Shown: one piece after another, positions 1 through 9,196 of the stretch
How the letters are laid out: every line of letters begins with the position of its first letter
Position numbering within the stretch: position 1 is the first letter of the stretch
Source: Paramylibacter ulvae
Lineage (GTDB): Bacteria > Pseudomonadota > Alphaproteobacteria > Rhodobacterales > Rhodobacteraceae
Reading direction: 5' to 3'
NCBI RefSeq assembly: GCF_014652655.1
Contig: NZ_BMZF01000001.1
Span: 434,001 to 498,000 of the forward strand
Length of the DNA stretch: 64,000 nucleotides
The notes under the pieces: model-generated
What the model was told of the DNA's origin: nothing
Seen by the model: the letters and a program-made list of their open reading frames with translations, nothing else
The model's database searches: none
Translations under genes and position numbers: made by a program

Positions 1-956
1 ATTGGACGATGGGTGCATATCGCGAACAAGCGATTGCCGCCATTCGCGAACAGGTTGGCGATGAACAGGTGATTTGTGGCCTGTCAGGTGGCGTGGACAG
101 TTCGGTCGCTGCTGTGTTGTTACACGAGGCAATTGGCGATCAATTGACATGTGTGTTTGTGGATCACGGATTGCTGCGCATGGGCGAAGCCGAAGAAGTG
201 GTCACGATGTTCCGCGACCATTACAATATGAAATTGATTCACGCAGAGGAACAAGAATTGTTCCTTGGCGAATTGGATGGTCAATCAGATCCTGAAACCA
301 AACGCAAAATCATTGGCAAACTGTTCATTGATGTCTTTGATAAACATGCCCGCCCGATCAATGCAAAATTCCTTGCCCAAGGCACATTGTACCCAGATGT
401 CATTGAAAGCGTTAGCTTTTCTGGTGGACCATCGGTGACAATCAAAAGCCATCATAATGTTGGCGGCCTGCCTGAAAAAATGGATATGAAGCTGGTTGAA
501 CCGCTTCGTGAATTGTTCAAAGACGAGGTTCGCGCATTGGGTGTTGAACTTGGCCTGCCGCCCAGTTTCGTTGGTCGCCACCCGTTCCCAGGGCCAGGGC
601 TTGCCATTCGTTGTCCCGGTGAAATTACCCGTGACAAATTGGAAATCCTGCGCCGTACCGATGCTGTATATATCGACCAAATCCGCAAACACGGGCTTTA
701 TGACGATATTTGGCAAGCGTTCGTTGCCATTCTGCCTGTGCGCACAGTTGGCGTCATGGGCGATGGGCGCACATATGATTTTGCCTGTGCATTGCGTGCG
801 GTTACATCCGTGGATGGTATGACAGCGGATTATTATCCGTTTAGTCATGAATTCTTGGGCGAAACCGCAACACGTATCATTAACGAGGTCGAAGGCATCA
901 ATCGCGTCACCTATGATATCACATCAAAACCTCCGGGCACGATTGAATGGGAATAA
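1..956 (+). CDS. guaA: GMP synthase (glutamine-hydrolysing), C-terminal part
   Basis: The gene is cut by the window edge; the first complete codon is at position 3 and reads in frame into the visible 315 residues. GMP synthase aminates XMP to GMP in the cytoplasm using ATP and glutamine. What remains is the ATP-pyrophosphatase domain, with the PP-loop SGGVDSS near the start, followed by the dimerisation domain containing [11 protein letters not shown] and the family C-terminus KPPGTIEWE. The glutaminase domain must lie upstream of the window. The ATG at position 9 is internal and not the start. Confidence 0.95.
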   Translation, partial: WTMGAYREQAIAAIREQVGDEQVICGLSGGVDSSVAAVLLHEAIGDQLTCVFVDHGLLRMGEAEEVVTMFRDHYNMKLIHAEEQELFLGELDGQSDPETKRKIIGKLFIDVFDKHARPINAKFLAQGTLYPDVIESVSFSGGPSVTIKSHHNVGGLPEKMDMKLVEPLRELFKDEVRALGVELGLPPSFVGRHPFPGPGLAIRCPGEITRDKLEILRRTDAVYIDQIRKHGLYDDIWQAFVAILPVRTVGVMGDGRTYDFACALRAVTSVDGMTADYYPFSHEFLGETATRIINEVEGINRVTYDITSKPPGTIEWE

Positions 957-1022
957 TGCATTGATTGATGGGTTGTAAATTCATCGATCACCGCTAATCT
1001 GGCGCAAATAATTTTCTAAAGA

Positions 1023-1910
1023 ATGCGTCAAATGCCCCTTTCCGATACACTCAAGGCCGCCCTGTGGATGATGGGGTCTGTTGTTTCATTTAGCGCGATG
1101 GCGGTGGCTGGTCGCGAAATGAGCCTTGATCTGGATACATTTGAAATCATGATGTATCGCTCACTGATTGGTGTGGTGATCGTTTTGATCTGTGCCCGCT
1201 ACTTTGGAACACTGGGTCAAATCAAACATGATCGGCTGGGCCTGCATTTTACCCGCAATATTTGCCATTTCACCGGACAAAACCTGTGGTTTTTTGCAAT
1301 CACTTTAATTCCATTTGCACAGCTTTTCGCATTTGAATTTTCGGTCCCAATTTGGGTTACTCTGGCCGCACCGTTGTTGTTAGCGGAAAGATTAACTTCG
1401 ATGCGTATCCTATCTGTTTTTACAGGATTTATTGGTATATTAATCGTCACACGCCCATGGGCGGCAGGCATATCACCGGGGATTATTGCCGCTGCTCTTT
1501 GTGCTCTTGGCTTTGCTGGATCTGCGATTTTTACGAAAATTTTAACCCGCACCCAAACCATCACCTGTATTTTATTTTGGCTCACCGTGATGCAATTGGC
1601 GTTTGGTGTGATTTGCGCAGGCTATGACGGTGATATCGCCCTGCCCGCCGCGCGTAGCATTCTGTGGGTTTTCATTGTCGGATTTGGTGGATTGTTTGCG
1701 CATTTCTGTTTGACCACGGCATTGCGCCTTGCGCCCGCAACTGTGGTGATGCCCGTTGATTTTACCCGTCTGCCGTTAATCGCGGTGGTCGGTGCGGTGT
1801 TTTACAATGAAGCGCTTGAAATCTGGGTTGTGATCGGTGCGATTATCATATTTGCATCCAATTATATCAATATCTGGGATGAAAACCGCAAAAAACGCGC
1901 CGTGGCATAA
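1023..1910 (+). CDS. DMT superfamily (EamA-type) transporter
   Basis: A 295-residue, very hydrophobic protein with about ten membrane segments arranged as two repeats of five, the layout of drug/metabolite transporters of the EamA/RhaT group. The first repeat includes a conserved charged segment (MYRSLIG, residues 41-47), and the second ends in a tail rich in basic residues (ENRKKRAVA). Such proteins export or exchange small metabolites across the inner membrane, but substrate cannot be read from sequence. It stands alone, 66 bases after guaA and 86 bases before an unrelated ATPase gene. Confidence 0.8.
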   Translation: MRQMPLSDTLKAALWMMGSVVSFSAMAVAGREMSLDLDTFEIMMYRSLIGVVIVLICARYFGTLGQIKHDRLGLHFTRNICHFTGQNLWFFAITLIPFAQLFAFEFSVPIWVTLAAPLLLAERLTSMRILSVFTGFIGILIVTRPWAAGISPGIIAAALCALGFAGSAIFTKILTRTQTITCILFWLTVMQLAFGVICAGYDGDIALPAARSILWVFIVGFGGLFAHFCLTTALRLAPATVVMPVDFTRLPLIAVVGAVFYNEALEIWVVIGAIIIFASNYINIWDENRKKRAVA

Positions 1911-1996
1911 AGGCGGCTGTTTTTTAACATCTGCGCAATCCGTTTGAATTGCCCCACAAAAATTGGTTATTGAGTAAAAAACAAACGAGACTCGTG

Positions 1997-2857
1997 ATGA
2001 TTTATGAAACAGCCAATGATTGGAACCAATCAAAATCCAAACGCGTCATGCTGTTTGGCATGTCTGGTCTTGGGAAAACTCACATCAGCCAGATTTTGCG
2101 CGACCAAGGCAGTTGGTTTCATTACAGCGTCGATTATCGTATTGGCACACGTTATATGGGCGAACATATTGCCGATAATTTCAAGAAAGAGGCCATGCGC
2201 AATCCGTTCTTGGCGGAATTGTTGCGATCCGATGCGATTTACATCGCAGCCAATATGAAATTTTCCGATCTTTCACCCCTGTCTACATATCTGGGTAAAC
2301 CCGGTGATACAGCCAAGGGTGGCATCGCGTTTGATGAATATTTGCGCCGCCAGCGGTTACATCGTGATGCAGAAATCAATGCGATGAAGGACACGGTTCA
2401 TTTTATTCACCGCGCAAAAGAGCTTTATGATTACGACAACTTCGTTTGTGACACATCGGGTTCCGTGGTCGAGGTGGTTGATCCAAACGATAAAAACGAT
2501 CCGGTCATGTCATTGTTATCTGATCACGTCCTTCCGATCTGGATCGACGGTGGATCGGGCCATACGGATGTATTGGTTGAACGTTTCGCCAAAGCACCCA
2601 AGCCGATGTATTACCAAGAAGAATTCTTGCTCGATTGTTGGAAAAACTATCTGTCCGAAAAGTCGGTGGCGCCAGACGATGTAAACCCCGATGATTTTAT
2701 CTTGTGGGGATATCAAAAATTATTGGAAAACCGCCTGCCCCGCTATGCACAGATTGCAAAAAACTGGGGTGTTCGGGTTAATGCCAAAGACATCGCAAAT
2801 GTTCACAATTGCGAGGATTTTTCTGCTGTTGTGTCTGCTGCACTTGAAGCGCGTTAA
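1997..2857 (+). CDS. P-loop ATPase-like protein of unknown function
   Basis: The protein has a clear Walker A motif, GMSGLGKT, about residues 14-21, followed by a soluble alpha/beta protein of 286 residues. I recognise no other domain. I chose the ATG at 1997; a TTG at 1949 would add 16 residues with no homology-like content. The stop lies 40 bases before metA, so the two may be co-transcribed. The P-loop close to the N-terminus resembles nucleotide or small-molecule kinases, but this is only inference from the motif position. Confidence 0.6.
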   Translation: MIYETANDWNQSKSKRVMLFGMSGLGKTHISQILRDQGSWFHYSVDYRIGTRYMGEHIADNFKKEAMRNPFLAELLRSDAIYIAANMKFSDLSPLSTYLGKPGDTAKGGIAFDEYLRRQRLHRDAEINAMKDTVHFIHRAKELYDYDNFVCDTSGSVVEVVDPNDKNDPVMSLLSDHVLPIWIDGGSGHTDVLVERFAKAPKPMYYQEEFLLDCWKNYLSEKSVAPDDVNPDDFILWGYQKLLENRLPRYAQIAKNWGVRVNAKDIANVHNCEDFSAVVSAALEAR

Positions 2858-2897
2858 TCACCGCGCTAAATTTCAAGAATATTGAAAGAGTAATTCC

Positions 2898-3824
2898 ATG
2901 CCGATCAAAATTCCATCCAAGCTCCCTGCCTTTGACGTGTTGAAATCCGAAGGCGTGAGCGTGATGTCAAACAAAGATGCACAACGCCAAGATATCCGCC
3001 CGCTGCAAATCGCGCTTTTGAATTTGATGCCCAAGAAAATTCAAACGGAAACGCAATTTGCACGCCTGATTGGTGCAACCCCGTTGCAGATTGAATTTAC
3101 CCTGATCCAAATGACGGAACATACGTCCAAAAATACCAGTGCCGATCACATGGATGCATTTTACGCAACCTTCCAAGAAGTGAAATCGCGCAAATTCGAT
3201 GGGCTGATTATCACGGGCGCCCCGATTGAACATCTGCCATTTGGTGATGTAACCTATTGGGATGAAATGAAAGAGGTGATGGAATGGACGCAAACCAATG
3301 TGCATTCCACCTTTGGTGTGTGTTGGGGGGCGATGGCCATGATCTATCACTTCCACAACATCGACAAACAAATGCTGGACGCCAAGGCATTTGGCTGTTT
3401 TCGCCATACAATCACCGATAAATCCTCGCCATTTTTACGCGGGTTCTCTGATGACATTGTGATGCCCGTGAGCCGTTGGACAGAAATTGACCCTGCGGAT
3501 ATTAGCGCGAATGATCGCCTCAGAACCTTGATCAGCTCTCCCGAAACTGGCCCTTGTTTGATCGAAGATCCCGATCATCGCGCAATTTATGTGTTTAACC
3601 ATTTTGAATATGATGATGGCACATTGAAAGAAGAATACGATCGCGATGTGGCCAGCAATACGCCGATCAACATTCCGATGAATTATTACCCCGATGATGA
3701 TCCATCGCGTGAACCAACCAATCGCTGGCGCAGCCATGCACATTTGCTCTATGGCAATTGGATCAATGAGATTTATCAATCAACGCCGTATGATTTAAAC
3801 AAGATAGGTGTAGATGCTGGTTAA
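2898..3824 (+). CDS. metA: Homoserine O-acyltransferase MetA (predicted acetyl-CoA specific)
   Basis: This enzyme acylates homoserine at the start of methionine synthesis in the cytoplasm. It has 308 residues, the usual family length. The catalytic residues fall exactly where expected: Cys142 in FGVCWGAMA, and His235 and Glu237 in VFNHFEY. Residue 111, in TGAPIE, is glutamate. In the MetA family, Glu at 111 goes with acetyl-CoA and Gly with succinyl-CoA, so this copy is predicted to make O-acetylhomoserine although annotation pipelines often call it a succinyltransferase. Its last 11 bases overlap the next gene. Confidence 0.93.
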   Translation: MPIKIPSKLPAFDVLKSEGVSVMSNKDAQRQDIRPLQIALLNLMPKKIQTETQFARLIGATPLQIEFTLIQMTEHTSKNTSADHMDAFYATFQEVKSRKFDGLIITGAPIEHLPFGDVTYWDEMKEVMEWTQTNVHSTFGVCWGAMAMIYHFHNIDKQMLDAKAFGCFRHTITDKSSPFLRGFSDDIVMPVSRWTEIDPADISANDRLRTLISSPETGPCLIEDPDHRAIYVFNHFEYDDGTLKEEYDRDVASNTPINIPMNYYPDDDPSREPTNRWRSHAHLLYGNWINEIYQSTPYDLNKIGVDAG

Positions 3825-4767
3825 AATTGGCATAATCTGTCTGTTCGCAGCAATTGCAATCACATTGATTGTCTGGATCAGTGCGGTGCGTTCGGTACAG
3901 ATTGCCGAAAAAAACCATCCACCAATTGGTGATTTCCTCAATATCGCGGGTAAGCATGTGCACTATGTGAAAATGGGGCCGCCCATTGGGCGCGCACCTG
4001 TGATCATTTTGTTGCATGGCGCGGGTGGAAACCTGCGCGATTGGACGTTCAAGGTCGCGCCTGAGCTATCGAAAAACTACACCGTTATTGCCTTTGATCG
4101 CCCGGGTCATGGATATACCGATGTTTACGACATCAAGGGCGAAAGCCCACAATATCAGGCCGACATATTGCGCCAAGCAACGCAAAAGCTTGGTATAAAA
4201 AACGCTGTCGTTGTTGGTTATTCATTGGGTGGTGCGGTGGCTATTGCTTGGGCGCTGGATTATCCACAAATGTTGGATGGGATATTATTGGTATCCTCTG
4301 TTTCAAATCCATGGATCATCCCACCATCCGATTTATACGATTATGTTGGGCATCCATTGACCAGCTATATCGTTGCCCCCATCATCTCGGCCTTTGTTCC
4401 CACGCGCAAAATTCGAAATGACTATGCACGGGTTTTCACGCCACAATCCCCACCAGAAGGTTTCTTGGATCATGTTGGCGCAGCATTAACCGTGCGGCCA
4501 AAATCATTTCGCGCCAACGCGCGACAGGTGCGCGGTTTGTTGGAAAACATTCGACAAATGTCCGCGCGATATGACGAACTATCCCTGCCCATCGAAATGA
4601 TCCATGGCAGCCGCGATCGTTCCGTCCCCGCCGCGATCCATTCCAAGGTCATGAAACAACGCGTGCCGCATGCAAACTTAACACTGATCCCAAGTATGGG
4701 ACACGGTGCACATCAATTGGCAACACCCGAAATTTACAGCGCAATCGCACGATTAACGCGCCCCTAA
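3814..4767 (+). CDS. Membrane-anchored alpha/beta hydrolase
   Basis: A 317-residue alpha/beta hydrolase. Residues 4-24 form one hydrophobic N-terminal segment, so it is probably anchored to the inner membrane facing the periplasm. It shows the oxyanion-hole motif LLHGAGG, the nucleophile elbow GYSLGG (Ser about residue 138), a late acid loop HGSRDRSVP and the catalytic His in SMGHGAH. The start overlaps the end of metA by 11 bases in another frame, so translation is probably coupled. The shared transcript does not prove a role in methionine synthesis; substrate unknown. Confidence 0.8.
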   Translation: MLVKIGIICLFAAIAITLIVWISAVRSVQIAEKNHPPIGDFLNIAGKHVHYVKMGPPIGRAPVIILLHGAGGNLRDWTFKVAPELSKNYTVIAFDRPGHGYTDVYDIKGESPQYQADILRQATQKLGIKNAVVVGYSLGGAVAIAWALDYPQMLDGILLVSSVSNPWIIPPSDLYDYVGHPLTSYIVAPIISAFVPTRKIRNDYARVFTPQSPPEGFLDHVGAALTVRPKSFRANARQVRGLLENIRQMSARYDELSLPIEMIHGSRDRSVPAAIHSKVMKQRVPHANLTLIPSMGHGAHQLATPEIYSAIARLTRP

Positions 4768-4822
4768 CCTTGCAAGCGCGCAAATTCTGCGCATATGTTG
4801 GTGAAAGTTCAAAGGGAAAAAC

Positions 4823-5689
4823 ATGCAAAAACCATTCGACGGCGCGATCAGTGCATTTTACGAAAACGAAGCCCCAGATGACATTCGAAAATCCATCCAA
4901 TCCGCCAGTAAGAAAGAGATTTTGGATAAATCATTTCCCTATGACAAACAGATGGACAAAGACGAATACGAAGAAACCATCGAAGATTTGCAAGTGGAGT
5001 TAGTAAAGCTGCAATCTTGGGCTCAGGAATCGGGCGCGCGTATCGCAATTATATTCGAAGGGCGCGATGCCGCTGGCAAGGGTGGCACAATCAAACGGTT
5101 TCGCGAAAACCTGAACCCACGTTCGGCGCGGGTTGTGGCTTTGTCTAAACCAAGCGAAACAGAACGCGGCCAATGGTATTTCCAACGATATGTCCAACAT
5201 ATGCCAAGCACCGGCGAAATCGTATTTTTTGACCGTTCTTGGTATAATCGCGGCGTGGTGGAAAAGGTATTTGGATTTTGCACCGACGAGCAACGCAAAC
5301 ATTTTTTCGCTCAGGTCAATGAATTTGAGGACATGTTGGTGGATGATGGGATCATTTTAATCAAACTCTGGCTCAATGTTGGACGGGGCGAACAATTGCG
5401 CCGTTTCTTGTCACGTGAATCCGATCGTTTGAAACAATGGAAACTGTCTGGCATTGATGTCAAAGGATTGGCAAAATGGGATGAATACACCACCGCTATT
5501 CAGGAAAATTTCGGAAAAACCCATTCCAAACACGCCCCTTGGGTGATTGTACGTACTGATGACAAAAAACGTGCGCGCATCAACGCCATTCGCACCGTTC
5601 TGGCACAAATCCCCTATGCACTAAAAAACGAAAAGGTGGTATCAAAACCAGATCCCAAAATCGTTGGTGGGCCAGAAATCATTGGCTAG
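4823..5689 (+). CDS. ppk2: Polyphosphate kinase 2 (PPK2, single domain)
   Basis: This 288-residue enzyme transfers phosphate between polyphosphate and nucleotides, most often making GTP or ATP from the diphosphate. Walker A is EGRDAAGKGGT (residues 79-89) and the Walker B region is FDRSWYNRGVVE, both diagnostic of PPK2; the lid motif follows in RFLSRESD. The single-domain length matches class I PPK2. It is preceded by AAGGGAAA, a fair ribosome site, and its last 8 bases overlap the TetR-type gene that follows. Confidence 0.92.
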   Translation: MQKPFDGAISAFYENEAPDDIRKSIQSASKKEILDKSFPYDKQMDKDEYEETIEDLQVELVKLQSWAQESGARIAIIFEGRDAAGKGGTIKRFRENLNPRSARVVALSKPSETERGQWYFQRYVQHMPSTGEIVFFDRSWYNRGVVEKVFGFCTDEQRKHFFAQVNEFEDMLVDDGIILIKLWLNVGRGEQLRRFLSRESDRLKQWKLSGIDVKGLAKWDEYTTAIQENFGKTHSKHAPWVIVRTDDKKRARINAIRTVLAQIPYALKNEKVVSKPDPKIVGGPEIIG

Positions 5690-6296
5690 AAAAGGATACC
5701 ACCACGGAAATCTGAAACAGGCTTTGATTGATGCAACCATTCAGTTGATCGAACAAAAAGGCCCCACAGGTTTCACAATGTCAGAGGCGGCAAAACTGGC
5801 CGGCGTGTCTGCCGCCGCCCCCTATCGCCATTTTGAAGGCCGCGAGGCCTTGATCGCAGAGGTCGCACGCGAAGGGTTTGGTATGTTCGGTGATCTGATG
5901 GAATTTGCCTATGCCAAGGGGAATACACCACTGGCCGCACTTGAATCCACGGGGCGTGCGTATCAGGCATTCGCCAAAAAACATTCTGGCCATTATATCG
6001 CGATGTTTGAAAGCGGTGTCGCCATAAACAGCGACCCCGATTTGGCCGCTGTTGCCAATCGCGCATTGGGCGTATTGGTGCGCGCCTGCGAAGAATTGAT
6101 CAAAGATTTGCCAGCCCATCGCCGCCCACCCGCGACAATGGTCAGCCAACATATTTGGGCGATGAGCCACGGTGTGGTTGAATTATTTGCACGCGGTGAA
6201 CCAGGGCAACGTTCGCCGTTTTCACCCGAGGATTTGATGGAAAGCGGGCTTGGCATATATCTGCGCGGTTTGGGTGTTTTGCCAAATGATGACTAA
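5682..6296 (+). CDS. TetR/AcrR family transcriptional regulator with WHG-type C-terminal domain
   Basis: The N-terminal helix-turn-helix is typical: GYHHGNLKQALIDATI, then FTMSEAAKLAGVSAAAPYRHF. The C-terminal half has the W..SHG signature (IWAMSHGVVELF) of the TetR_C_33/WHG ligand domain. No ATG lies before the DNA-binding region. I use the TTG at 5682, which overlaps ppk2 by 8 bases; a GTG at 5667 or TTG at 5664 are alternatives adding five or six residues. It probably represses its own operon; target and ligand are unknown. The gene converges with 5-FCL and overlaps its stop by 4 bases. Confidence 0.82.
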   Translation: MARKGYHHGNLKQALIDATIQLIEQKGPTGFTMSEAAKLAGVSAAAPYRHFEGREALIAEVAREGFGMFGDLMEFAYAKGNTPLAALESTGRAYQAFAKKHSGHYIAMFESGVAINSDPDLAAVANRALGVLVRACEELIKDLPAHRRPPATMVSQHIWAMSHGVVELFARGEPGQRSPFSPEDLMESGLGIYLRGLGVLPNDD

Positions 6297-6967
6297 TAGG
6301 GGCGTTCCATCACGCGGTCTGCGCCCGTAATAATCATATCCATTGGAATATCGTGGGGTTGAGGGAATATGGTTTTCAATGCCCCAACGGGATGCCCAAC
6401 ACCGATTATCAATGGCTTTTTCGCCATCGCGGCCAAGGTACGATCATAAAACCCGCCCCCATATCCCAGCCGATAACATTGGGGATCAAACCCAACCAGC
6501 GGTGAAATCACCACATTGGGTGTTATTTCTGCGTTTGTTGCGGGAATGGGAATGTTCCAAACGCCCCGCGTCATTTCACAATCTGGCGTCCACTCGCGAA
6601 AAATCAGCGGCGCGTGTTTTTTCACAACAACAGGCAATGCAATTTTTGCACCCCGCGCAAACGCCCGCGCCATCCAGCCGCGCAAATCTAATTCCCCACG
6701 AAATGGCCAGTAGAGGCTGATAATATGCCCCGCCGTTGGATTTATGACCTGATCCAACATATCGCCAATGTCATGTGCCAATTTTGTGCGTTCTTCCACA
6801 GATACCGCCAATCGTGCATCAATCATTACCGCGCGCGTCGCCTTGCGCCAGCGTGCGGTATCCAATGCTGCTTGTGGATCAACAACACCAAACCCATCGT
6901 CGGCTTGGGTAAGTTCATGCGCAAAACAAGGTGGCGAGGCATAGGATTTGGGTGAATCATTGCTCAT
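6293..6967 (-). CDS. 5-formyltetrahydrofolate cyclo-ligase
   Basis: This enzyme converts 5-formyl-THF to 5,10-methenyl-THF with ATP, salvaging folate. The C-terminal glycine-rich motif LGYGGGFYDRTL and the preceding PLVGFDPQCYR are diagnostic. I take the ATG at 6967 (MSNDSPKSY) as start; an upstream ATG at 7006 would add 13 residues. In many proteobacteria this gene follows zapA and 6S RNA, but here the ZapA-like gene lies about 27 kb away. An N-terminal extension of about 40 residues before the catalytic core is longer than usual. Confidence 0.9.
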   Translation of the reverse strand: MSNDSPKSYASPPCFAHELTQADDGFGVVDPQAALDTARWRKATRAVMIDARLAVSVEERTKLAHDIGDMLDQVINPTAGHIISLYWPFRGELDLRGWMARAFARGAKIALPVVVKKHAPLIFREWTPDCEMTRGVWNIPIPATNAEITPNVVISPLVGFDPQCYRLGYGGGFYDRTLAAMAKKPLIIGVGHPVGALKTIFPQPHDIPMDMIITGADRVMERPY

Positions 6968-7024
6968 ACCATCAGCATTGCGCCGATCTGGTATCGAAAA
7001 CAACAAAATTTTGCATGTACCACT

Positions 7025-7069
7025 TGTTATTCAAAAAATCTTTGCTAAATATGTTAATGTGAATAACAT
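7025..7069. promoter_or_regulatory. Inverted-repeat operator candidates between divergent genes
   Basis: TGTTATTC at 7025-7032 and GAATAACA at 7061-7068 form an 8-bp inverted repeat. Nested in it, ATGTTA at 7051-7056 and TAACAT at 7064-7069 form a second dyad. They sit in the 142-base divergent region between 5-FCL and the DUF2852 gene. This is consistent with a regulator-binding region, but the regulator is unknown. Confidence 0.35.
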
Positions 7070-7109
7070 TTACATTATTCGAAACCACAAACAGAAAGGA
7101 ATACCAAAA

Positions 7110-7475
7110 ATGTCTACCCCCGCTATATGGCTTGCCGATGCTGTCGCTTGGCTTGACGCGAAAGGCAAAAAGGCATGGATCGCAGCAATGATACTTGGGT
7201 TTATCTTTGTCTGGCCTGTTGGTCTTGCCATCCTTTTTTACATGATATGGAGCAACCGTATGTCACGTTCATTTTTTCACTGTTCAAACAACCGTCGCCA
7301 ATCATCCACGGGTAACACCGCATTTGACACCTATAAGGAAGATACGTTGCAGCGCCTAGAGGATGAACAATCCGCGTTTCAATCTTTCTTGCAACGTTTG
7401 CGCGATGCAAAGGATAAAACCGAATTCGATGAATTCATGAATGACCGCGCAAAGGCCAATAAAACAACGGCTTAA
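7110..7475 (+). CDS. DUF2852 family small membrane protein
   Basis: A 121-residue protein starting at the ATG at 7110, with AAAGGA at 7095-7100 as ribosome site. One membrane segment (WIAAMILGFIFVWPVGLAI, about residues 22-40) follows a short amphipathic N-terminus. The C-terminal cytoplasmic part has the family pattern F.SFLQRLRDAKDKTEFDEFM. Known DUF2852 members have this same arrangement; function is not established. The gene ends 42 bases before a good terminator hairpin and stands alone. Confidence 0.8.
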   Translation: MSTPAIWLADAVAWLDAKGKKAWIAAMILGFIFVWPVGLAILFYMIWSNRMSRSFFHCSNNRRQSSTGNTAFDTYKEDTLQRLEDEQSAFQSFLQRLRDAKDKTEFDEFMNDRAKANKTTA

Positions 7476-7516
7476 TGCATTGCAAGTTCCGCCATCTCCC
7501 CTATTGTGAACTTGTC

Positions 7517-7550
7517 GCTCCGCCCTCATATTGGGGCGGAGCATTTTGTT
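7517..7550 (+). terminator. Intrinsic terminator after DUF2852 gene
   Basis: GCTCCGCCC at 7517-7525 pairs with GGGCGGAGC at 7534-7542, giving a 9-bp GC-rich stem with an 8-base loop, followed by ATTTTGTT. Confidence 0.8.
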
Positions 7551-7563
7551 ATAGAGACCGCAT

Positions 7564-8019
7564 ATGATAAGCTTTGATCACGATTTATCAGGCCTGCCTG
7601 ATCCACATTTGGATGCACAATTTTACGAAGGTGTTGCATTCAAACGCTTCATCGCATGGGTGATTGATGTGGTTATATTGGTGCTGATTTTTCTGGCCGC
7701 CACGATCGCAACCCTTGGGTTGGCTGCGGTATTTGGTTTTTTAATCTTTGTCCTCAACTTTGCCTATCGCGTGTATTTTTTGAATAAAAAATCAGCAACA
7801 GTTGGCATGATGATTGCAGGTATCGAAATTCGCAACAAACATGGCAATCGGCTGAACCAGCAAGAGGCGATGTGGCACACTGGCCTTTATATGTTCAACT
7901 TTTTGGTGTTTCCATTGTTATTGCTGAGCCTGATGATGACATATCTAACATCATACGGCCAAGGTTTGCATGATTACGTGTTGGGCACCACGGCGATCAA
8001 CAAACCCATGGATTTGTGA
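7564..8019 (+). CDS. RDD family membrane protein
   Basis: A 151-residue inner-membrane protein with three or four hydrophobic segments. It has the RDD-family opening GVAFKRFIAWVIDVV (R and D at the first helix) and the second motif SATVGMMIAGIEIRN, then LHDYVLGT near the C-terminus, where the D..G.T pattern is typical. Some RDD proteins are implicated in ion exchange, but most have no assigned role. The CATATG at its start lies just after the terminator of the previous gene. Confidence 0.85.
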   Translation: MISFDHDLSGLPDPHLDAQFYEGVAFKRFIAWVIDVVILVLIFLAATIATLGLAAVFGFLIFVLNFAYRVYFLNKKSATVGMMIAGIEIRNKHGNRLNQQEAMWHTGLYMFNFLVFPLLLLSLMMTYLTSYGQGLHDYVLGTTAINKPMDL

Positions 8020-8110
8020 ACGCAGGTTGGTTGAATCCACGCAAAACCTTTGCTAGCCTAGGATATAACCATCAGTATCAAAACGATTGCTGACGAATAA
8101 GAGTATTACA

Positions 8111-8944
8111 ATGCGTCACACCCTGCCAGTTGCACCACAGTTTTACGTTACCGCATCACAGCCCTGCCCGTATTTGGATGGCAAGGTTGAACGCAAGCTG
8201 TTCACTGGATTGGCGGATGAACATGGCAAAGCTTTGAATGACACCCTGTCAAAACAAGGATTTCGCCGTTCGCAAAACGTATTGTACCGCCCATCATGCG
8301 CCAATTGCGCCGCCTGTTTATCCGCGCGTATTCGCGTGGCCGATTTTAAACCGCGCAATTCACACAAGCGCATTTTGCGCAAAAACCGCGATTTAATGCG
8401 CGAGGCCCACACCGCATGGGCGACAGACGAACAATATGATCTGTTCAAGGATTATCTGGAAACACGCCACGCCGATGGTGGCATGGCCGATATGGATATG
8501 TTCGAATTTGCCGCCATGGTCGAAGAAACCCCCGTACAAACCCGCATTATCGAATATTTCGAAGATGCGCCAAATGCGCGGCGTAAATTGCAAGCGGCCA
8601 GCCTTACGGATATTTTGGATGACGGGTTGTCCATGGTGTATTCCTTTTTCAACCCAGATCGCAGCGGCAAAAGCCCCGGAACCCACATGATCCTTGATCA
8701 TATCGCATTGGCACAGGAAATGGGGTTGGACTATGTCTATCTTGGCTATTGGGTGCCCGGATCGCCCAAGATGGATTACAAGGCGAAGTTCTCTGGGCTA
8801 GAGGTGTACATCGCCAATCAATGGCAAGCTCTTGATTGCCCCGAAGACGTAAATCCAGAAATGTTGAAACAAGATCGCGGTTCGATTTTGGAACAGGTTG
8901 CCACGATCAAATTGCCAGATGTGCTGATTGACGGCAAAGGATAG
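8111..8944 (+). CDS. bpt: Aspartate/glutamate leucyltransferase (arginyltransferase family)
   Basis: This enzyme transfers leucine from Leu-tRNA to N-terminal Asp or Glu of proteins, marking them for the ClpS/ClpAP N-degron pathway. The N-terminal domain has the CPYLDG motif and the paired cysteines [16 protein letters not shown]; the C-terminal GNAT-like domain has [18 protein letters not shown]. The ATG at 8111 gives [12 protein letters not shown], the usual start; a TTG at 8087 is in frame but less likely. Length 277 is normal. It stands alone before the ilv leader. Confidence 0.92.
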   Translation: MRHTLPVAPQFYVTASQPCPYLDGKVERKLFTGLADEHGKALNDTLSKQGFRRSQNVLYRPSCANCAACLSARIRVADFKPRNSHKRILRKNRDLMREAHTAWATDEQYDLFKDYLETRHADGGMADMDMFEFAAMVEETPVQTRIIEYFEDAPNARRKLQAASLTDILDDGLSMVYSFFNPDRSGKSPGTHMILDHIALAQEMGLDYVYLGYWVPGSPKMDYKAKFSGLEVYIANQWQALDCPEDVNPEMLKQDRGSILEQVATIKLPDVLIDGKG

Positions 8945-9039
8945 CGTATTTTTTGTAATTAAAATTCGTTTCCGGAACCCTTGCGAAATAAAATTACCAA
9001 AAACCACCCTATTTAGCATATTAAATTGCAAATATGCCC

Positions 9040-9067
9040 TTGACGCGGTCTGTATGCGCGTTAAGTT
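9040..9067 (+). promoter_or_regulatory. Predicted promoter of the ilvB leader
   Basis: TTGACG at 9040-9045 and TAAGTT at 9062-9067 are spaced 16 bp apart. The -10 element ends only 6 bases before the leader peptide ATG at 9074, so the transcript would begin at or next to that ATG. The -10 is a weak match. Confidence 0.55.
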
Positions 9068-9073
9068 GCCCCT

Positions 9074-9112
9074 ATGAAAACGCAATGTCAAAAACTCGTC
9101 GTCGTGATGTAA
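9074..9112 (+). CDS. ilv attenuator leader peptide (12 aa, Leu-Val-Val-Val)
   Basis: A 12-codon reading frame, MKTQCQKLVVVM, followed by TAA. Four consecutive branched-chain amino acid codons (CTC GTC GTC GTG) lie just before the stop and before two hairpins. This is the layout of ribosome-mediated attenuation in ilv operons: stalling at Leu/Val codons when these amino acids are scarce would favour read-through into ilvB. No Shine-Dalgarno precedes it, and the promoter position suggests a leaderless start. Confidence 0.8.
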   Translation: MKTQCQKLVVVM

Positions 9113-9113
9113 C

Positions 9114-9139
9114 ACACTGTTAGGGCTCCCTTTCAGTGT
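9114..9139 (+). promoter_or_regulatory. Pause/anti-terminator hairpin of the ilv leader
   Basis: ACACTG at 9114-9119 pairs with CAGTGT at 9134-9139, and the inner AGGG pairs with CCCT. It begins 2 bases after the leader peptide stop codon, so a ribosome at the end of the peptide would cover it. Confidence 0.6.
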
Positions 9140-9141
9140 TG

Positions 9142-9163
9142 CCCCCAATTGGGGGTTTTTTTA
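9142..9163 (+). terminator. ilv attenuator terminator
   Basis: CCCCC AATT GGGGG at 9142-9155 is followed directly by seven T residues, a strong intrinsic terminator. It lies 33 bases upstream of ilvB, whose transcription it would stop unless read through. Confidence 0.8.
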
Positions 9164-9196
9164 TACCTAACGCATCGACATACATAGGAGATTCAC

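Noticed and set aside
2858-2897. SAM riboswitch before metA
   Set aside because: The gap is only 40 bases, far too short for a SAM-II or SAM-I element within it.
6948-7109. 54 extra N-terminal codons on the DUF2852 gene
   Set aside because: The extension reads through the promoter region of the divergent 5-FCL gene and lacks a ribosome site; the ATG at 7110 has one and fits the family.
6968-7109. 6S RNA next to 5-formyl-THF cyclo-ligase
   Set aside because: The 142-base gap holds divergent promoter elements and no long paired ends; the gap after zapA is a better place.
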